From: Magicicada septendecula
Lineage: Eukaryota; Arthropoda; Insecta; Hemiptera; Cicadidae
Assembly (NCBI GenBank): GCA_034769895.1
Contig: CM068370.1
Coordinates: 44,132,844 to 44,196,843, forward strand
Direction: 5' to 3'
DNA length: 64,000 nt
The notes below the pieces were generated by a model. That model saw only the letters and a program-made list of their open reading frames with translations. It searched no databases and was not told the origin of the DNA. The translations under genes were made by a program, and so were the position numbers. Below are positions 25,245-38,842 of the stretch, one piece after another. Every line of letters starts with the position of its first letter. Positions within the stretch are counted from its first letter, which is position 1.

Positions 25245-26095
25245 GTAAAGAAAACTAGCAACTATTTGCTATGTCTAGTTTGTTATGAATTTCATTTTCC
25301 ATTAATTTTCTTACTTCAAGAGGGACCCAATATGTCTAAAACTATCTACCCTCTCGAATTCACTCCCATTAACTTTAATTTTGGGATTCTTTCTTCTCGG
25401 ACATTCTTCTTCATCGGCATACATTTTGACTTTTGGGTGTTCACTTCACAATATGCAATGCAATGCGGCAATGGGACCTTCTATTCACAGTTGTTTGCTA
25501 ATTCATTTTTGCTTTGCCATTCATTATATGCATACCCAATTTATTCCTGTTGTTTGATGACATTCAAATGTTCCTTGTTCATTCAGTTTCCTATCTTTTC
25601 AATTCTTCTACTACATTATTTACAGTGTAACATTGCCAGCTGGCGTAAAAATAAACGGTGTCTTGAAAATTTAATTAAAATCAAAAGACATTCATAGCGA
25701 GATTAATCCGCAGCTATCACGTTTCAGCAAATGTAATTCTCAGTGCGAAGATATTAAATTAAACCTATTTTATCACCATGGTAACAGTACCAAAATGTTT
25801 CAAGAATATTATTTTACACAAAAATCTCTTGCTTCTACTTCTAGTCACAGTTATATCTGCCTTGTTGTAGGTTGCCAGCACATTAAAACCTGGTTAGCAG
25901 CTGTGTAGGTAAAATTCAATTTAACACCTCAGATATAAAATATGGGTATGGAGAACCATACATGACTTCCATGCTCTAAGATTTATATTTAAAATCATTT
26001 AAAAATGAAATATTTCCATAGAAACCTTTTTTCCTTCTTGCTTCAGCCTTAACCACAGTACTGTGGTTACTAACGTACACCATCTCACGTTAGCG
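25245..26095. other. AT-rich intergenic stretch
   Basis: A 152-codon frame on the plus strand (25239-25697) starts without an ATG, has no recognisable motif and biased hydrophobic composition. I do not call it a gene. Confidence 0.35.
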
Positions 26096-26099
26096 CACT

Positions 26100-26152
26100 T
26101 GATTTTCACTGATGATGGAAGTCGATATCACTGCCGAAACATCTGGTTTTGC
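26100..26152 (+). ncRNA. Hammerhead-ribozyme-like motif
   Basis: CTGATGA (26109-26115), one extra T, stem GGAAGT/ACTGCC (26117-26122 with 26130-26135, one mismatch), GAAA (26136-26139), a 2-bp helix III and a GTT triplet. TTTTC before the core pairs with GAAAA after the cleavage position across a bulge. The layout, including the extra base after CTGATGA, matches 3383-3438 although the stem sequence differs. Confidence 0.45.
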
Positions 26153-26154
26153 CG

Positions 26155-26815
26155 AAAACATTGGACCCCGGCCAAACAGCCCGGGAAGGAATTTTAACAA
26201 AAAACTACTTCTTTGTTGCCGATAACCTAGTACACATATAAAAAATTTTTCCATCCCTCTTCAACTATCATTCTCATTTATAGAAAATCACTCCCTCCAC
26301 CTTCAACTACCCTTTTCATTTATAAACATTTCATCTATATTCCATAGTGGATTATTATGACTTTCTTTTCAGGATACTTTATTTATCAAAATTAAGTACT
26401 TTACTCTTGTTAAAACATAAAACGCTGCAGGTAAACTACCCCTTTCTCTTAACCGATCTTCACCAAAATTAATCGACCTTGAGTCTTCTAAAATTCATGC
26501 AGATATGCAAAAAATTATTTGATTGTGTTTGACTTTACGGCAGATATCGTTTGCCAAAAACAAAATTCTACACACAGACACACACACTTTATGAAAAATG
26601 ACTTTTCTACATATTTTGATGGTAGTACAATCAGAATCATGTACACGATTCTCGAACACGATTTTTTTTTGCCATCACCATACTTCCATTTTGTTATAGA
26701 ACATGGAAGTAAAAATGGTCACAGGTTTTGTAACGTTTATCAAAATGTAAATAAATCCTTATTCACATTCATTAATCTATTACATTTTGTTGGATGTAAT
26801 AAATAGATGGAGGAG
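26155..26815. other. AT-rich intergenic stretch
   Basis: No gene supported. Confidence 0.4.
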
Positions 26816-26862
26816 GGAGGGGGAGAGAGAGAGAGGGAGAAAGAGAGAGAGAGAGAGAGAGA
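26806..26862. repeat. (GA)n-rich tract
   Basis: A purine run with GAGAGA units. Confidence 0.9.
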
Positions 26863-26869
26863 ATTACAA

Positions 26870-29640
26870 CAAATACACACACTACGTTTACTAATTCGCA
26901 ACAGCAAACAAATAACACTAAAAGTCACTTTGCACAAATCAGATTGCAAGCTATCTCGTTATAATAAAAACTCGTACCCTCCACTCCGTTCGCATTTGTA
27001 TAATCCGGTGTCAAGGTCAGCCATTGGCCATTACGCACACATTATTAGTTCTTTATGTTCCATTTAACGTCATCATGTTTTTGACATGATAATGTCTTTT
27101 AGCTGGACATCGTTTGAAACTTTCTGCAACTTTTTATTTACCGTCACGCTGTATGACGTCATCATTGCGTGACGTCATAATTGCATGACGTCATTGGGAT
27201 TGTTGTAAATAAAGGTTTTTAGGCTGGGGATCATTCCACAAAAATGTAACGTCATCGAAAAATGTAACGCTTCCACACTTTCGATTCCCCACAGTCTAGA
27301 AATCTTCGGTCTCTGTTGTTTTAACATGATGTTTGTTATATAGTAAATATATTTGTTATATAGTAAATAATTGTTATATGCACACTATACGTTTCAAAAG
27401 CCTAGAAACATTATCATGCTTCGATGTTTCGGTTTCGTCGAAATTTCTTTAAATTTTTAGTTTACAATATTTAACTAACGTTTTACAGTTTACTAATGTA
27501 ACAAACGCAACTTTCAAAATCATTGTTTTATTCCGTTTTGTACTTATAACTGAATGCACTGAATGGTGAATAAGCCGTTATAATACAAACTTGAACACTC
27601 ACTAGGTTTTGGCACTGCTTATACGTATTTTCCCAATAAATATTTCATAAGGTCTCTGTTACACGACTGATTGCAAGGTGACGTGAAACTAATTGCAGGG
27701 CAGTAAAAACAGGCGGCAACTGTTCTCCAATCAACTGTTTAGAGTTTGTTTGTTTTATTGTCCGGGCTAACCTCAGAAACTATTGACCCGATTTAACGAA
27801 TTCTTTCACTACACAAATCAGATTCCTTGAAGTTTAAGAATTGTTTTAGACAGAAATATGAACAGATGACTTTAATAATTTTTAAAAACAGAGCCTTAAA
27901 ACGGCCCCATGTGAGGAAATTTCTTATTGCCACGACGAATTACATCTAATCACGAAATATAGGCCTAACTACTTTCTTTGTCTTAATTAAACATAAGAAA
28001 ATGTCAGTGTATACATTGGTCGTAAACTGTCTCCATGAACTTCTTTGTTGACGCTAATAGCCTAACTTTGGCATTCTGTATTGTCCTCAAATTTGGTTTT
28101 CATCAACTTTCATGAGACAAACGGTCTGTGGCCTGTTACGTCGTCTTAGCTGTAAGAGTTGGCAACTTTTTTTCAAAAGCATTTTTGCCCTAAATATAAT
28201 TTCTCTATAACAACTGCAATTTACATAATTTATTATTTGATTTGTATACCAGAGCCTTGATCTTTCTATGTACCGCTTTGTCTAATTGCAACTCTTAATT
28301 ATTGTTTTGATAATAGGCCTACATTCGTGGTATATAATGTAGCAAATAGATATGTTTGTTTGTTTTCCAGTATGTTTTCGTACCTTTCATCCTCTAACTA
28401 TTGGATCAAATATTTCGCTGTCAGTTTTCTGCCTCTACTGTCTGCGTCTTAAAGCCGTAAGGTGCCACTCTCTTTAGGTAAGTCCAGGACAAAGTCGCTT
28501 TTATAACAGCAAATTGATCGGTATTGAGCAAACTTTTAATAGACATGGAACAGAATTTACTATAAACGCATAGCATTAGTAGGTTACTTTTTATTCAGAA
28601 GTATGAATTTTTAAGTTCTTAACACATTTTAGTTGAATAAATTTAGTAATGTTAAAATCTATATGCAAAATTGCAAGGTTTATTAAGCGTTTATTTTATC
28701 ACGATATTGACTGATGACTCGTTGGGAACTTGGTGAAACATATTAATACAAAGGTTTTAAAAAAACTCACAAACACTTGGTATAAAGTTTCACGGTTTAT
28801 TCTTAGTCCTTGACAACCCTTTCAGCCTATTAAGCTATTCTGAAAGAGCTGCTAAGACCAACTAAACGAAGAATGTGTAGGACGGTGAACATGTCTTAAG
28901 TGTGTGCTTAAGGACACGTGTGTGGGGTGAGTATGTTGGAGGGGGTGGAGGAGCTAGTATAGGGAAGGTCAAGTGACTGTAAAAATTAAATATAATAGGA
29001 AAGCAAAGTCTAAATGTAACTAAACTAATTAACAGCTTTTAATAAGGGAGATTCAAAGAATCCAGTTTGTTCGTTTGTTAAATTTTTCTTACTTTTAATT
29101 GCTTTTCTAATTTCTAAAATTTCTAAAAAAATCCATTCGTTTACCTTTTTGTATGTTATGCATTAGTATTATAATATTGTTAATGCAATAATATGATTGC
29201 CTTTAGTTTCCCAGAATATATTCTAATAATCAAACAATAGTCGCTGGAGAAACTGACAAAGCAGTAAACAACAGAAACTTATCCCCGCATCGTCTAAGCT
29301 ACAACAAACCAAACCACAACACAGCTTTTAGCTACCGCAGCATTTTGTGGGTTCATTTACTGAATCTAATTGTATGTTTGTACTTCGTCCTTTACGGACC
29401 GGTGGCTTTATCAGTGAAGTAACCTATTACCTATCCCTATTTAACTATTTTAACAAAACAACAATAGACGTTAGTAATCCTTAACCTCAATTTATCCTTT
29501 ATTTTCCAGTTTAAATATATATAAATAACTTCATCAATTAAACGTTATCATCAAATCATTTTTTGCTTGTTAGCTTTCATGTTGTCAGATTACGATTGTT
29601 TCTGTGATCACTCTCCTATCGCTCAAATTAGACGTACTCA
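26870..29640. other. Intergenic stretch without recognisable content
   Basis: A cluster of TGACGTCAT-type words lies at 27156-27193 (three near-copies), a possible small tandem repeat or CRE-like cluster. No gene is supported in the remaining 2.7 kb. Confidence 0.35.
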
Positions 29641-29649
29641 TGTAATACA

Positions 29650-29715
29650 GTAAAAACTCATTTATCCGAATCGCGTTTTTCCGAAAATCTGGTTTATCCG
29701 AAACAAATTTCAGTA
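29650..29715. mobile_element. pogo/Tigger-like terminal repeat fragment
   Basis: CAGTAAAAACTCATTTATCC, followed by further TTATCCGAAA-type words, resembles termini of pogo/Tigger elements, which start CAGT and carry TTATCCGAA motifs. Only one end is recognisable and no transposase remains. Confidence 0.4.
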
Positions 29716-29886
29716 AATTTTAAAAATACACAAAAGCATTTTCCTGTAGCTATAGTCGATATTTAATAGCGTAGGCAAGCGATTCTACGTGATATGAAGT
29801 AGAAAGTCAATAATCAGAACTAACTGGAATAAGGGGTAGCCTACTCCGAATTATCGATTTGTTCGGACTTTCGAACATAAAGTATT

Positions 29887-31792
29887 ATGTTCATATATTG
29901 TAACCATACAGAGGTAACATCAATGTTTGAAGAGCTACTGTCGTATTTGGAGCGACAAGACGACAAGAACGACAAGAGCTATAATAATTGCCTTTCAAAG
30001 TACCGAATTCAAGGCCAAGGGCTACCCCAAGGTGCCGTTATCAGCTGCAGCCTATTTAACCTTATGGTCAACCACAATTCTGGTGGCTGTACGGTGTGTG
30101 CCGGGAGTACAAGCGCTCCTGTATGCCGATGACCTTATCATCTGGGCAACTAGCAGCCATATCATGCGTCTTGAAGCAACGATTAATAGTGCACTTGTTA
30201 AACTAGAAGAGTGGGCCAAACTAAATGCTATGACGGTAAATACCACCAAGACGACATACCAACTTTTCTCTCTATCAACAAGGCGGCCTACGGCCAATCT
30301 GCGCTACTGTGGATCGGAACTCGAAGAAGTGAACATATCTAAATACCTGGGTGTTAATATAGACACCAGAATGATGTGGAAGCACCATATAGAACAGTCC
30401 GCGAACAGTGCGTCTAGGCGCTGCCGGCTACTTAAACGACTCACTGCGACTACATGGGGAGCAAATCAAGATGTTCTGACAACTGCGTATAAGAGCTACA
30501 TTCGGCCGCTATTGGAATATGGCGCAGAAGCAACTATTACTGCCTCCAATGCAGCATGCCAGAAACTGCACTTGGTCCAAAATGCGGCCCTTAGAACGAT
30601 AACTGGTGCGCCGAAATCAACTCCTATACTTGCCATGGAGTCACAACTGCAAGTCGAACCTATCCAAGTAAGACGGGACAAGCTGTGCCTCATATCCTGG
30701 GAGAGATGTAAAAGAGCCTACCAACAACGGTGGAATAACTATAAAACAACGGCAGAAAGGCTGAAAACTCAGAAATGCCCGATTGCGATCTATGAAGAAC
30801 TCCAACGCAAATATGACATTGAACAAAATGAGGCGGCACCATTTATACGTCACCGAGAATTCTTTAGCCAACTCCCAAATGCTAACCTGAAACTCGTCGA
30901 CCATAATAAGACAAAAACAGAGTCGAATGAAGCCGAGCTTCGTCAAGCAGCCTTACATACTGTACAAAAACGTTTTCCCGCTGAGCAGTGGATACGAATC
31001 TACACAGACGGATCCTCTATACCATCTACAGGGGCAACAGGGGCTGGTTTCTACAGCTCTCTATTTGAAGGCCACCTCGCTGTAGGAGGCCGCCTAAGAA
31101 ACTATGACGGAGAGGTAGCAGCCATAAAAGCAGCATCTATTGAGCTTGCCAAGATCTCACCACCTAACAAAGCCGTCTTCCTCATAGACTCAACTGCAGC
31201 GATTCAAAACTTGACCTCAAATGGTGACACAAACTGCTCCCTGACAATTGAGTGTAGGCGAGAACTGCAGAACCTTGTACAATTAGGCTGGCAGATTGAA
31301 CTGCAATGGGTACCCAGCCATGTCAACATCATGGGAAATGAAAAAGCCGACATCCTCGCCAAAATGGGCGCAGCACTGCCTCAGCCGGAGACCCCCAGCT
31401 CATATGCATCTGCAAAAGTAAGAATAAACTCCTCAATAAGCCTATGGCTAAAAGAAAAACAATTAAGTGCCTGTGTGGGAAAAAGATGGGCAACATTGGT
31501 TACGGACGGCCCCATCAACAGAACTCTACCCCGAGCAACTAGTGTTGCTCTTTTTAGAACTACAACCGGTCATGACTACCTGGCCTCCCGCCCGCACCGC
31601 ATCGGCGTGTTGTCGTCTCCTGAATGTGTTCTCTGTGGATACGCTTCCATGAATGCGGATCACCTAATTACATGTCCAGCCTTGATCTCAGACACGCAAG
31701 TCCAAGACGAAGATGATACGGCAGTGCTCTCACGTCTCTACTGGTCATCGTGCCGCCTAATGGCCCAACACCCAAGGGTGGGCGTTGGCTAG
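29887..31792 (+). pseudogene. I/Jockey-type LINE: reverse transcriptase end plus RNase H
   Basis: The 621-codon frame (from about 29927, no ATG) carries LLYADDLIIWA (catalytic YADD), the RT thumb, then an RNase H domain with YTDGSSIPSTGATGAGFYS, GEVAAIKAA, LIDSTAAIQ and WVPSHVNIMGNEKADILA (the D-E-D-D set), and a C-terminal Cys/His knuckle CVLCGYASMNADHLITCPA. The preceding RT motif GLPQGAVISCSLFNLMVN lies in the neighbouring frame (29887-30132), so a frameshift sits near 30070-30090. The 5' part is truncated. The end has a TAAG-type repeat tail (31790-31813). It is the best preserved coding region outside the Maverick. Confidence 0.9.
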
Positions 31793-31825
31793 TAAGTAAG
31801 TAGTAAGTAAGGTAATGAGGCGGCT

Positions 31826-32080
31826 CAGACTGCACCATCAGTCAACCAGAATAACGAAGGTGTATGATAGGCTCGCATTGCGCTCTGCCATCAGGTACTC
31901 AACAAATGTTTTCCCGAGTACTGTGGTGAAGGCTAATGATGTCCTGTGATGCGACCTGTACTAATTGAGACCCACGTACAGGTAAAAACTGCACCATCAG
32001 CCAATCAGTATAAAGAAGATGTATGAGAGGCTCGCATCGCGCTCTGCCATAAAGTACTTAACGAAATGCTTTCGTTCGCC
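31826..32080 (+). repeat. Two diverged direct repeats after the LINE
   Basis: The block 31826-31910 (starting ACTGCACCATCAGTCAACC) recurs at 31988-32072 with about 80-85% similarity by eye and a spacing of 162 bp. It may be a tandemly duplicated 3' untranslated segment of the adjacent LINE. Confidence 0.7.
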
Positions 32081-32084
32081 CCAT

Positions 32085-33905
32085 TGCAGCATGCTTCTGA
32101 ATCATGACGGACTCCATATGAAGACATGAAGTACGCACTCACCACCGACAAGAGTGCATTCGTAATCGCTAATTAGGTTCTATACGGACTTATGCGGATT
32201 ACAAGCCGTAGTAATCTATGCGTAATGACCAAAAATAAAGAAGTTTAATATGTAAATTACAAAAACCGAAAAAAATATTAAAGCAAAAAGAACAGATTAT
32301 TACTATCTAAAAAGGATATTTTTGCAATGTGGGAAACATTAAAAATATTAAATATAATATTAAATGTGGGCAGGAAAACATTTACCAGTGTTTCGTTACC
32401 TAACGTTAGGCATCTCTTGACGGCGCATTGATGTTTACCTACATCTTTAGCGTCCTGCGCTACTCGACCGCGCTATGGCTGTTTACTAGTTGCCACTCCC
32501 ATATTAACCCCATCCGATCCCCATTTGGGTGTCCACACTACATTCACACATTTTCTGTTTCTTCTGGGTGCCTCCGCCTCGCTTTGGCGTGCGCCTCCAC
32601 ATCACTATTCCACAATTAGTGGAATATACTATTACCGTACGTCTGAAGGGGGCTAGCCTCCAAATCAGCCTGAGACTTGTCCTTCTGGGCAATCCTCAAA
32701 CGTCTCGAAAAAGAAAAATATTAGTCATATTGACAAAAGATGAGATAGCATTTCTCCTACTCCAAAGGTAATTGTCTATTTAGACAATAAAATCACGTAT
32801 TATAATCCACTTGAAATAGCGAACAAAACATGATCTTTCTTAGAAAACATTTTAGCACAGAATAACACAATTTTTTCCGTTACTTTTTAAATAACTTGAA
32901 GAATATTAAAATATTTGGTAAGATTTCTCAATATATATGCAATTCTGTATATTCAAATTTTATCACCGTAAAAAGATAACAGGTCTATCAATTTTAAGTA
33001 ACACTTATAAAATGTGTTATTCAACTGGACATGCATACTTAAGATGGTGCAGAGATGTGTAAAGCTGTTTGCGTTCCGGACATCTCGCAGCACGATGGTG
33101 ATCACAGGTCAAGTAAAAATTACAAGCAACTACAATAATTATCTCATGATTGTAGCCACAGTTTTTAAAAGTATTCTGTATTACTAAAATGGAAACAACC
33201 AACGCCGTAGTAATCACGCTTCATTACATTATAGCGTTAAATATTGAATGTAAACATTTTATTAATGGTGCTGTACAACACACAAAACTTTCGTCATTAT
33301 CCAATAATGTATTGGTTGTTCATGTGCAATTGTTAAGCTTTATTCAGTACATCGTTTTCACATTTTAATGTTTATGAATGGGTTTTCCTAACACAGTTTC
33401 CCAGTAACACAAATCCGATAGTAGCAGAAAACATTCAGATACAGCAACACGATAAATGAGCTTAGCAACGATCTCGTGGTTTCGTTATTTATCAGCATAG
33501 ATTTGCAGTTTGATATTCTATTATATACAGTTGATGTTTGGTGATTACTTGGGCCACTTTCTAACATATGAATAGTATGGTTTTAAACTTTTATCTACTT
33601 TAAAAAAATGAATGGTATTGTAGCTGTATCACAATATTGTTAACATTTGTGAACAATAAACTACAGCTGAACGCCAACACAGTTTTACGTGCAGGTAGTG
33701 CTCTCCACCAATTGATCGCTCTCTGTTCAGTAGAATATTGATATTATGCTACGTTTTTGTACTCTTCCTAGCACTACACTTGTCATCAAAGTGAACAAAA
33801 AATAACTTTTTTTAATGCACGATAAAATATCTGTTTTCAAAATATATTTTAAAATGAAATTTATATTTTATAAGAATAAATTATATAAGACAATTGCAAT
33901 ACTCA
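32085..33905. other. AT-rich intergenic stretch
   Basis: A GC-richer patch at 32400-32710 has no recognisable frame. Nothing else supported. Confidence 0.35.
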
Positions 33906-33914
33906 CATTAACAT

Positions 33915-34200
33915 GGTCATGATGAAAAAGGAATGCGACAAGATTCAGAGAGCTAAAATGCAGTTTCTTCGAAGTACTTCACATTATATATTACAAGATT
34001 GAATAAGGAATGAGGATATCAAAGTAGAACTCAAAGTAAAAGACATAAATGAAATTATTTAAACTTACAGAAAACAATGGTGGGATCGTCTGCAAAGGAT
34101 GACAGAGGATCGATTGGCGAAAGTGGCACTGAACTATAAAGCCATTTGTAGGAGAGACGTGGGTCGTCCAATGATGAGATGGGTGCCGGAACAGGTTTGT
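33915..34200 (+). pseudogene. LINE C-terminal relic
   Basis: Read through stops, the plus strand gives IRNEDIKVELKVKDI, then QWWDRLQRMTEDRLAKVALN and GRPMMRW, the familiar LINE tail. Confidence 0.6.
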
Positions 34201-34204
34201 ATAA

Positions 34205-35995
34205 CCTAATCCTTGAAGAAAAGAAGAACGAAGATTCTGTTTCTAATTATTTCTCTCTGTGTGTTCCCCAAGACGACACTCTATGTATCTCCTAGCTTTC
34301 ACAATATAAATTTAGCACAATATTATTATTCTAGTGGCATAACAAGAAATATTTGTCATGATTCTTTGACATATTTATTTAAAACACAGAAAATAAATCT
34401 TCAAACGTCATTGAAACGTGCGTTTAAGAACGGTGTGTTATGTAATGTCTATTTTGAAACAAACTGACTGAATAAAAAGTTACATCACAGATGCCGCAAA
34501 ACAAACAAATTTAAAATTATACTTTCAGTGTGGTTGTTTTTACTGATTTTGTAACGTAATATGTTATATAACTATTTTCTACTAAAGTTTTTTATAACGT
34601 ACAATTTTAGTTCTGTCTTTCAATTTTGTTTGAACCTTTTAGTTGTAGGTATAATGAACCCGTTTATCAAAGTAAATATTAAAGTGTGCATCAGAGGCGT
34701 TGGCACAAAATGCGTTTCTTAATTCTGTCAACCTATGACTATTGACAAAGTATAGGTGTTCACACAAGTATAAAAGGTGTTGTAATTAAATGGCAGTATG
34801 TAAAAAAATGATAATCGTGTAGGCAAACAAAAATCAAGTTATGAACTTCACTGAACACGTGGCTTTAATTATCAGATTTATCTGCTAAACTTAAATAACC
34901 GTTTTATTGCTTTTTAAGTCCAGATAGACTGTCTGTTAAATAACGCAATTATGTGTGCGTTAAATGTTACAGCTTTTACTACTGACCAGCTGTATAGATT
35001 ACATAGGTTGACAGTATACACAGGTCAACCGACATATAGGTTGACAGTATATATATTGCTAGCTGACAGTAAATAGGTTTTACATAGGTCATTACGATGT
35101 ATTTTAACGACATTTTTTTTAGAACTAAGACTCAAACACGTCTTCCTCAGCTTTTAGTTTATTTTTAAAAGCCACGTCAGAAGTAACCGTTTTACCTAAA
35201 GCAGTAATTTCGTTGTTGATTAAGAGAGCTCTTGTTTTCTGAAAGGATAGAGAAAATGGTGTCTACATTTGTTTATTACTTATTGATCTAATAAAAGGGC
35301 TTTCAGAGATGCATGCATACAAATCCAAACATATTTCTGTCTTTGAAATTGTTGCAGCTAAGCAAGAGTGATATTAATTTTTTTGAAATCAAAAGTTCAG
35401 TGTCCATACTTTATGGGCCACGAAAAAGAATAAAAACACAGAGAACGCGCTGTGTTAAATAACGCGCCAGGACAGGTAACGTCGTTTATGGACGGGCCGC
35501 ATTTATCCATTCTCTGTGTATGGCTTCTCAAGTCCTTGAATTTTACTTGAATTATTTTGCTGTTTTACAGTACTTTAAGCATCATTTAACTTCATGTTAC
35601 TGCGTGTCATAATGTGCGTATTGTGTTTTGTGTTAATGTAAATAAAAATACGTAATGTATTTGTTTGTATGTGTGTATTTGTTTGGTATGTGTTTGTAAA
35701 TCAAAATAAAGAATTTGCTTTACAAAAATTTGATCTGTTTTTAAGCTTCATCAGATTTGCAAACAATACAATATAAAAATATATACTATACAAACAAAGG
35801 TAATTTGCATTTCATGGCAAGACACCAATAAGAACAAAAATAATGATTAATGATCAAATTCTAGAGCAAGTAAGCCACTTTAATCATTTGCAAATCATAT
35901 TGGCTATGAAAGGAATTACGGTATTGATGTTAAATTAGGTAAGTTTCAGACGATCTGTAGGACAATCGACTGTATTTTTAAAAACAAGGTAAGTC
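34205..35995. other. AT-rich intergenic stretch
   Basis: An 84-codon frame at 34213 has no recognisable motif. A short tandem similarity (GTTGACAGTATA, near 35007 and 35040) is visible. No gene called. Confidence 0.35.
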
Positions 35996-36004
35996 AAACT
36001 AAAA

Positions 36005-36280
36005 ACTTAAAGTCTTGCAAGGTAGTCCCTGTATTGTTCTTTGGGTGTGAAGTATGGATAAAGGCAAGAAAAAAGACAGGCCTTGGAAATGGCGTTCTTA
36101 AGAGGAGTTAAACGGTGTTCTAAACGTGGGCGTATGAAGATTGAGGCCATAAGAGAAGAATGAAAAAAATCAAAAGTTTACAAACAACGGTGGAAAGAAC
36201 ACTTAGAAAGAATATCAGGTTCCAGACTGGCCAAACAATTCTGGAAATATACTTATAGGACATAAGTGTGTGGGTAGAAC
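36005..36280 (+). pseudogene. LINE C-terminal relic
   Basis: Pieces EVWIKARKKT, AFLRGVKRC and QRWKEHLERISGSRLAKQFW can be read across frames. Degraded. Confidence 0.55.
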
Positions 36281-36289
36281 CAGGAAGTG

Positions 36290-37755
36290 ATGGGTGTAGG
36301 ATTTTTGAAGGTGGAACAGGTAGTAATTTGCCTATGGCGTGTTGTGAAGATGATGACGATTTAACGTAAACATTGTCCGTTGAAGAATTTATGTATACCG
36401 TACACTAAATTAAATATTGGAATTTCTCCCGTTGTGAGAATTAGTTTCTAACATCCATTCTGATTTCATAAATTACGCAGTCTTTTTCCGTTCTAACATC
36501 CGGATTACCTACTCAGAAATACCGAATAATTTCCTTTCTGTCTCATACGTTATAAATCCATTCTGACGTCTAAAATATGTCTGGTGGTCTGCGTCATGCG
36601 CATTGGCCGCGATGTGTATAAGGACGCAATCGTCAGTTTTTCTCGGCACTTTCGACTACGCCACTGTTCCCGACGCATCACCCAGAAACGGGGAGAATTA
36701 TCTCTCAACAGTCGCATTCTGCGATGCGATATGGTGAACACGTGTTATTTGTCACATTAAAATTGCAATTTCAATACGGTGTTTTAGTGCAACGTGATTA
36801 TTGTGCGCGGACATCTGTAATCGGATGTGTATTACTTATTGCGATAGTGTTATTTAGGTGATATTTGTTGTTTATAACGTCAGCTAGTGATAGACCATCG
36901 TATTATTAAATAATTGTTGTATACGAATTTCATTGTTGTTTATGTTTATTATAATTGCAATTAAAGTTGTAACTAACGATCCCTTTGGTGTTCAATTATT
37001 TTATTTCAATTGTTAATACAATGATCCGTGTGACCGTCATAACAATATTCTTTTGCATATATATAGAACATATATAGCCTTTGTCTGATCTTCTATGATG
37101 ATCTTCTAGGTCTTCTATGATGCCCATTAATTTCCTTCTAAACTACTGATTTAATAACAAAACATAGAACGACTGTAGATTTGACAGTGTCTTGTGTTAC
37201 ACCGGGCTAACACACCTCTAATTAGCTAATTGGTATTTAATTATCTGGGTATTTAATTAGTACTTACTCAAGTGCTAAAGTGAAGAAATCTGTCAGTAGT
37301 TACATTGAGTGAATAATGACTTAGGAATGTAATTGCTATTAAATGATTAAAATTAGTAACCTTCTTGCTTACATTAAGGGATTCGAAATTTGAGCAAAAT
37401 AATAATTGATACTCAAATGTGGTTAATTGTAAAAAAGGTATGAGTTACTGAATTTTACTTATACCACATGTGTATGCTTTTACTATCGAATTAGCTTATT
37501 TGCTTTACCAATTAAGTTAGTCGACGAAATGTTCTAAAATTAAAATTAAATTAACGGCGTCTTTAAAATGCTTCTATTACTTGTGTGTTTCATCATCCAT
37601 CTTATAAGTATTTATAAAATATTATAACCATTTTATTTGTGTTAAATGGCATCAGAGACGACTAACTGGCATGTGAAGTCTTATAAAATACAGACGTTTC
37701 TGCTGAGAAGAGATTTCTGAGTACGGAATTCCTTTGAAGTGCAAAACTTATTAAC
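36290..37755. other. Intergenic stretch without recognisable content
   Basis: A GC-richer patch at 36560-36730 has no known coding content. No gene supported. Confidence 0.35.
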
Positions 37756-37759
37756 AAAT

Positions 37760-37834
37760 ATGGAGCTAGCATAGTATAGCATGGAGCTAGCATAGTATAG
37801 CATGGAGCTAGCATAGTATAGCATGGAGCTAGCA
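37760..37834. repeat. 21-bp tandem repeat, about 3.5 copies
   Basis: The unit ATGGAGCTAGCATAGTATAGC repeats perfectly three times and ends in a partial fourth copy. Confidence 0.95.
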
Positions 37835-38000
37835 CTTCTAGTATACAAAACATTAGATGTAGCCCTGTAAGTGTCTAGTCAAGCAGTGAGAAGAAATGTA
37901 TATATTTGTTGTATATCTACAGCCTTAATATAAATATAGACGCAGCTTTTTTGTACTACAACTAAACCCTAACCAAGAAGTATGTAAGTCTTCTTTTAGT

Positions 38001-38720
38001 TTGCCTCAGAATCTACCTAGATATAATTACTTTATACACAGACTTTTAACAGTACCTCTTGACGACGAGGATTTTAATGATGAACTTAACACAATAAAAT
38101 ACATAGCTCAAGCCAATGGCTACAATAGTTCCTTGATTGATAACCACCTTAGGAAACAAAAGCATAAACTATCTAAACCTCGCATAGAAATAGACATTAA
38201 AACCATTTTTATCTCAACGACATATACCCAAATAATGCCAAAAATTTTAACTAGTGTGTTAAATAATCATAATAGTATCGTAACATTTAAAACTAACAAT
38301 AATCTTTTGAACACACTCCGCAATAAAATAACAATCCCTTTAGAAAAGAAAACGGGGGTGTTCAAATTATCGTGCGACGACTGTAAATGCTTCTATATTG
38401 GCCAGACGGGACGAGGTTTCCAAAAACGTTTTATTGAGCATATACCTAAGCACAATCTGAAGGGTCAGACAACATCATCAAACATAAATTCCAACTATGC
38501 ACGGCACTTGATAGACGAAAATCATAAATATACAAGCTTTGTTTCCAACTTGAAAGCCCTGCATTTTTGTAATAAAGGCGCTTATATGAACGCCTTGGAA
38601 GAATTTGAGATATGTAAGGCGTACAATGACGTACACAGTCGTGACTTCGTGTTGAACGGCCATTTAAATTTTAAATCAAACCCGCTTTATGATACTGCAA
38701 TAAACCTGTCTACGCGGTAG
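38001..38720 (+). pseudogene. Penelope-like retroelement, C-terminal GIY-YIG endonuclease
   Basis: A 239-codon frame without an ATG carries GVFKLSCDDCKCFYIGQTGR (GVF/GIY...YIG...GR), FQKRFIEH, NYARHLIDENHKY and ALEEFEICKAYND (the conserved E region), matching the end of a Penelope-like polyprotein after its connector. The RT half is absent, so it is a 5'-truncated copy. It is a different family from the one at 20900. A hammerhead-like motif lies 130 bp past the stop. Confidence 0.88.
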
Positions 38721-38842
38721 CTACTGATAATCAGTGTCCGATCGGTCCGCATCGAGTGCGCACTCAAGTAAAGCGGGCATGTGTGTAATCGTTTTTAAAT
38801 ATTTGTATTTTAATGTATAACGACCTCGTAAGAGTGAATTTT

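Noticed and set aside
25239-25697. 152-codon plus-strand frame as a gene
   Set aside because: No ATG start, no recognisable motif, next to a LINE relic, biased hydrophobic composition.
26519-26806. 95-codon plus-strand frame
   Set aside because: No homology or domain visible and no surrounding gene structure; length expected by chance in AT-rich DNA of this size.
28705-28745. CTGATGA followed by GTGAAAC, as a further hammerhead
   Set aside because: No helix II pairing can be drawn between the two core halves.
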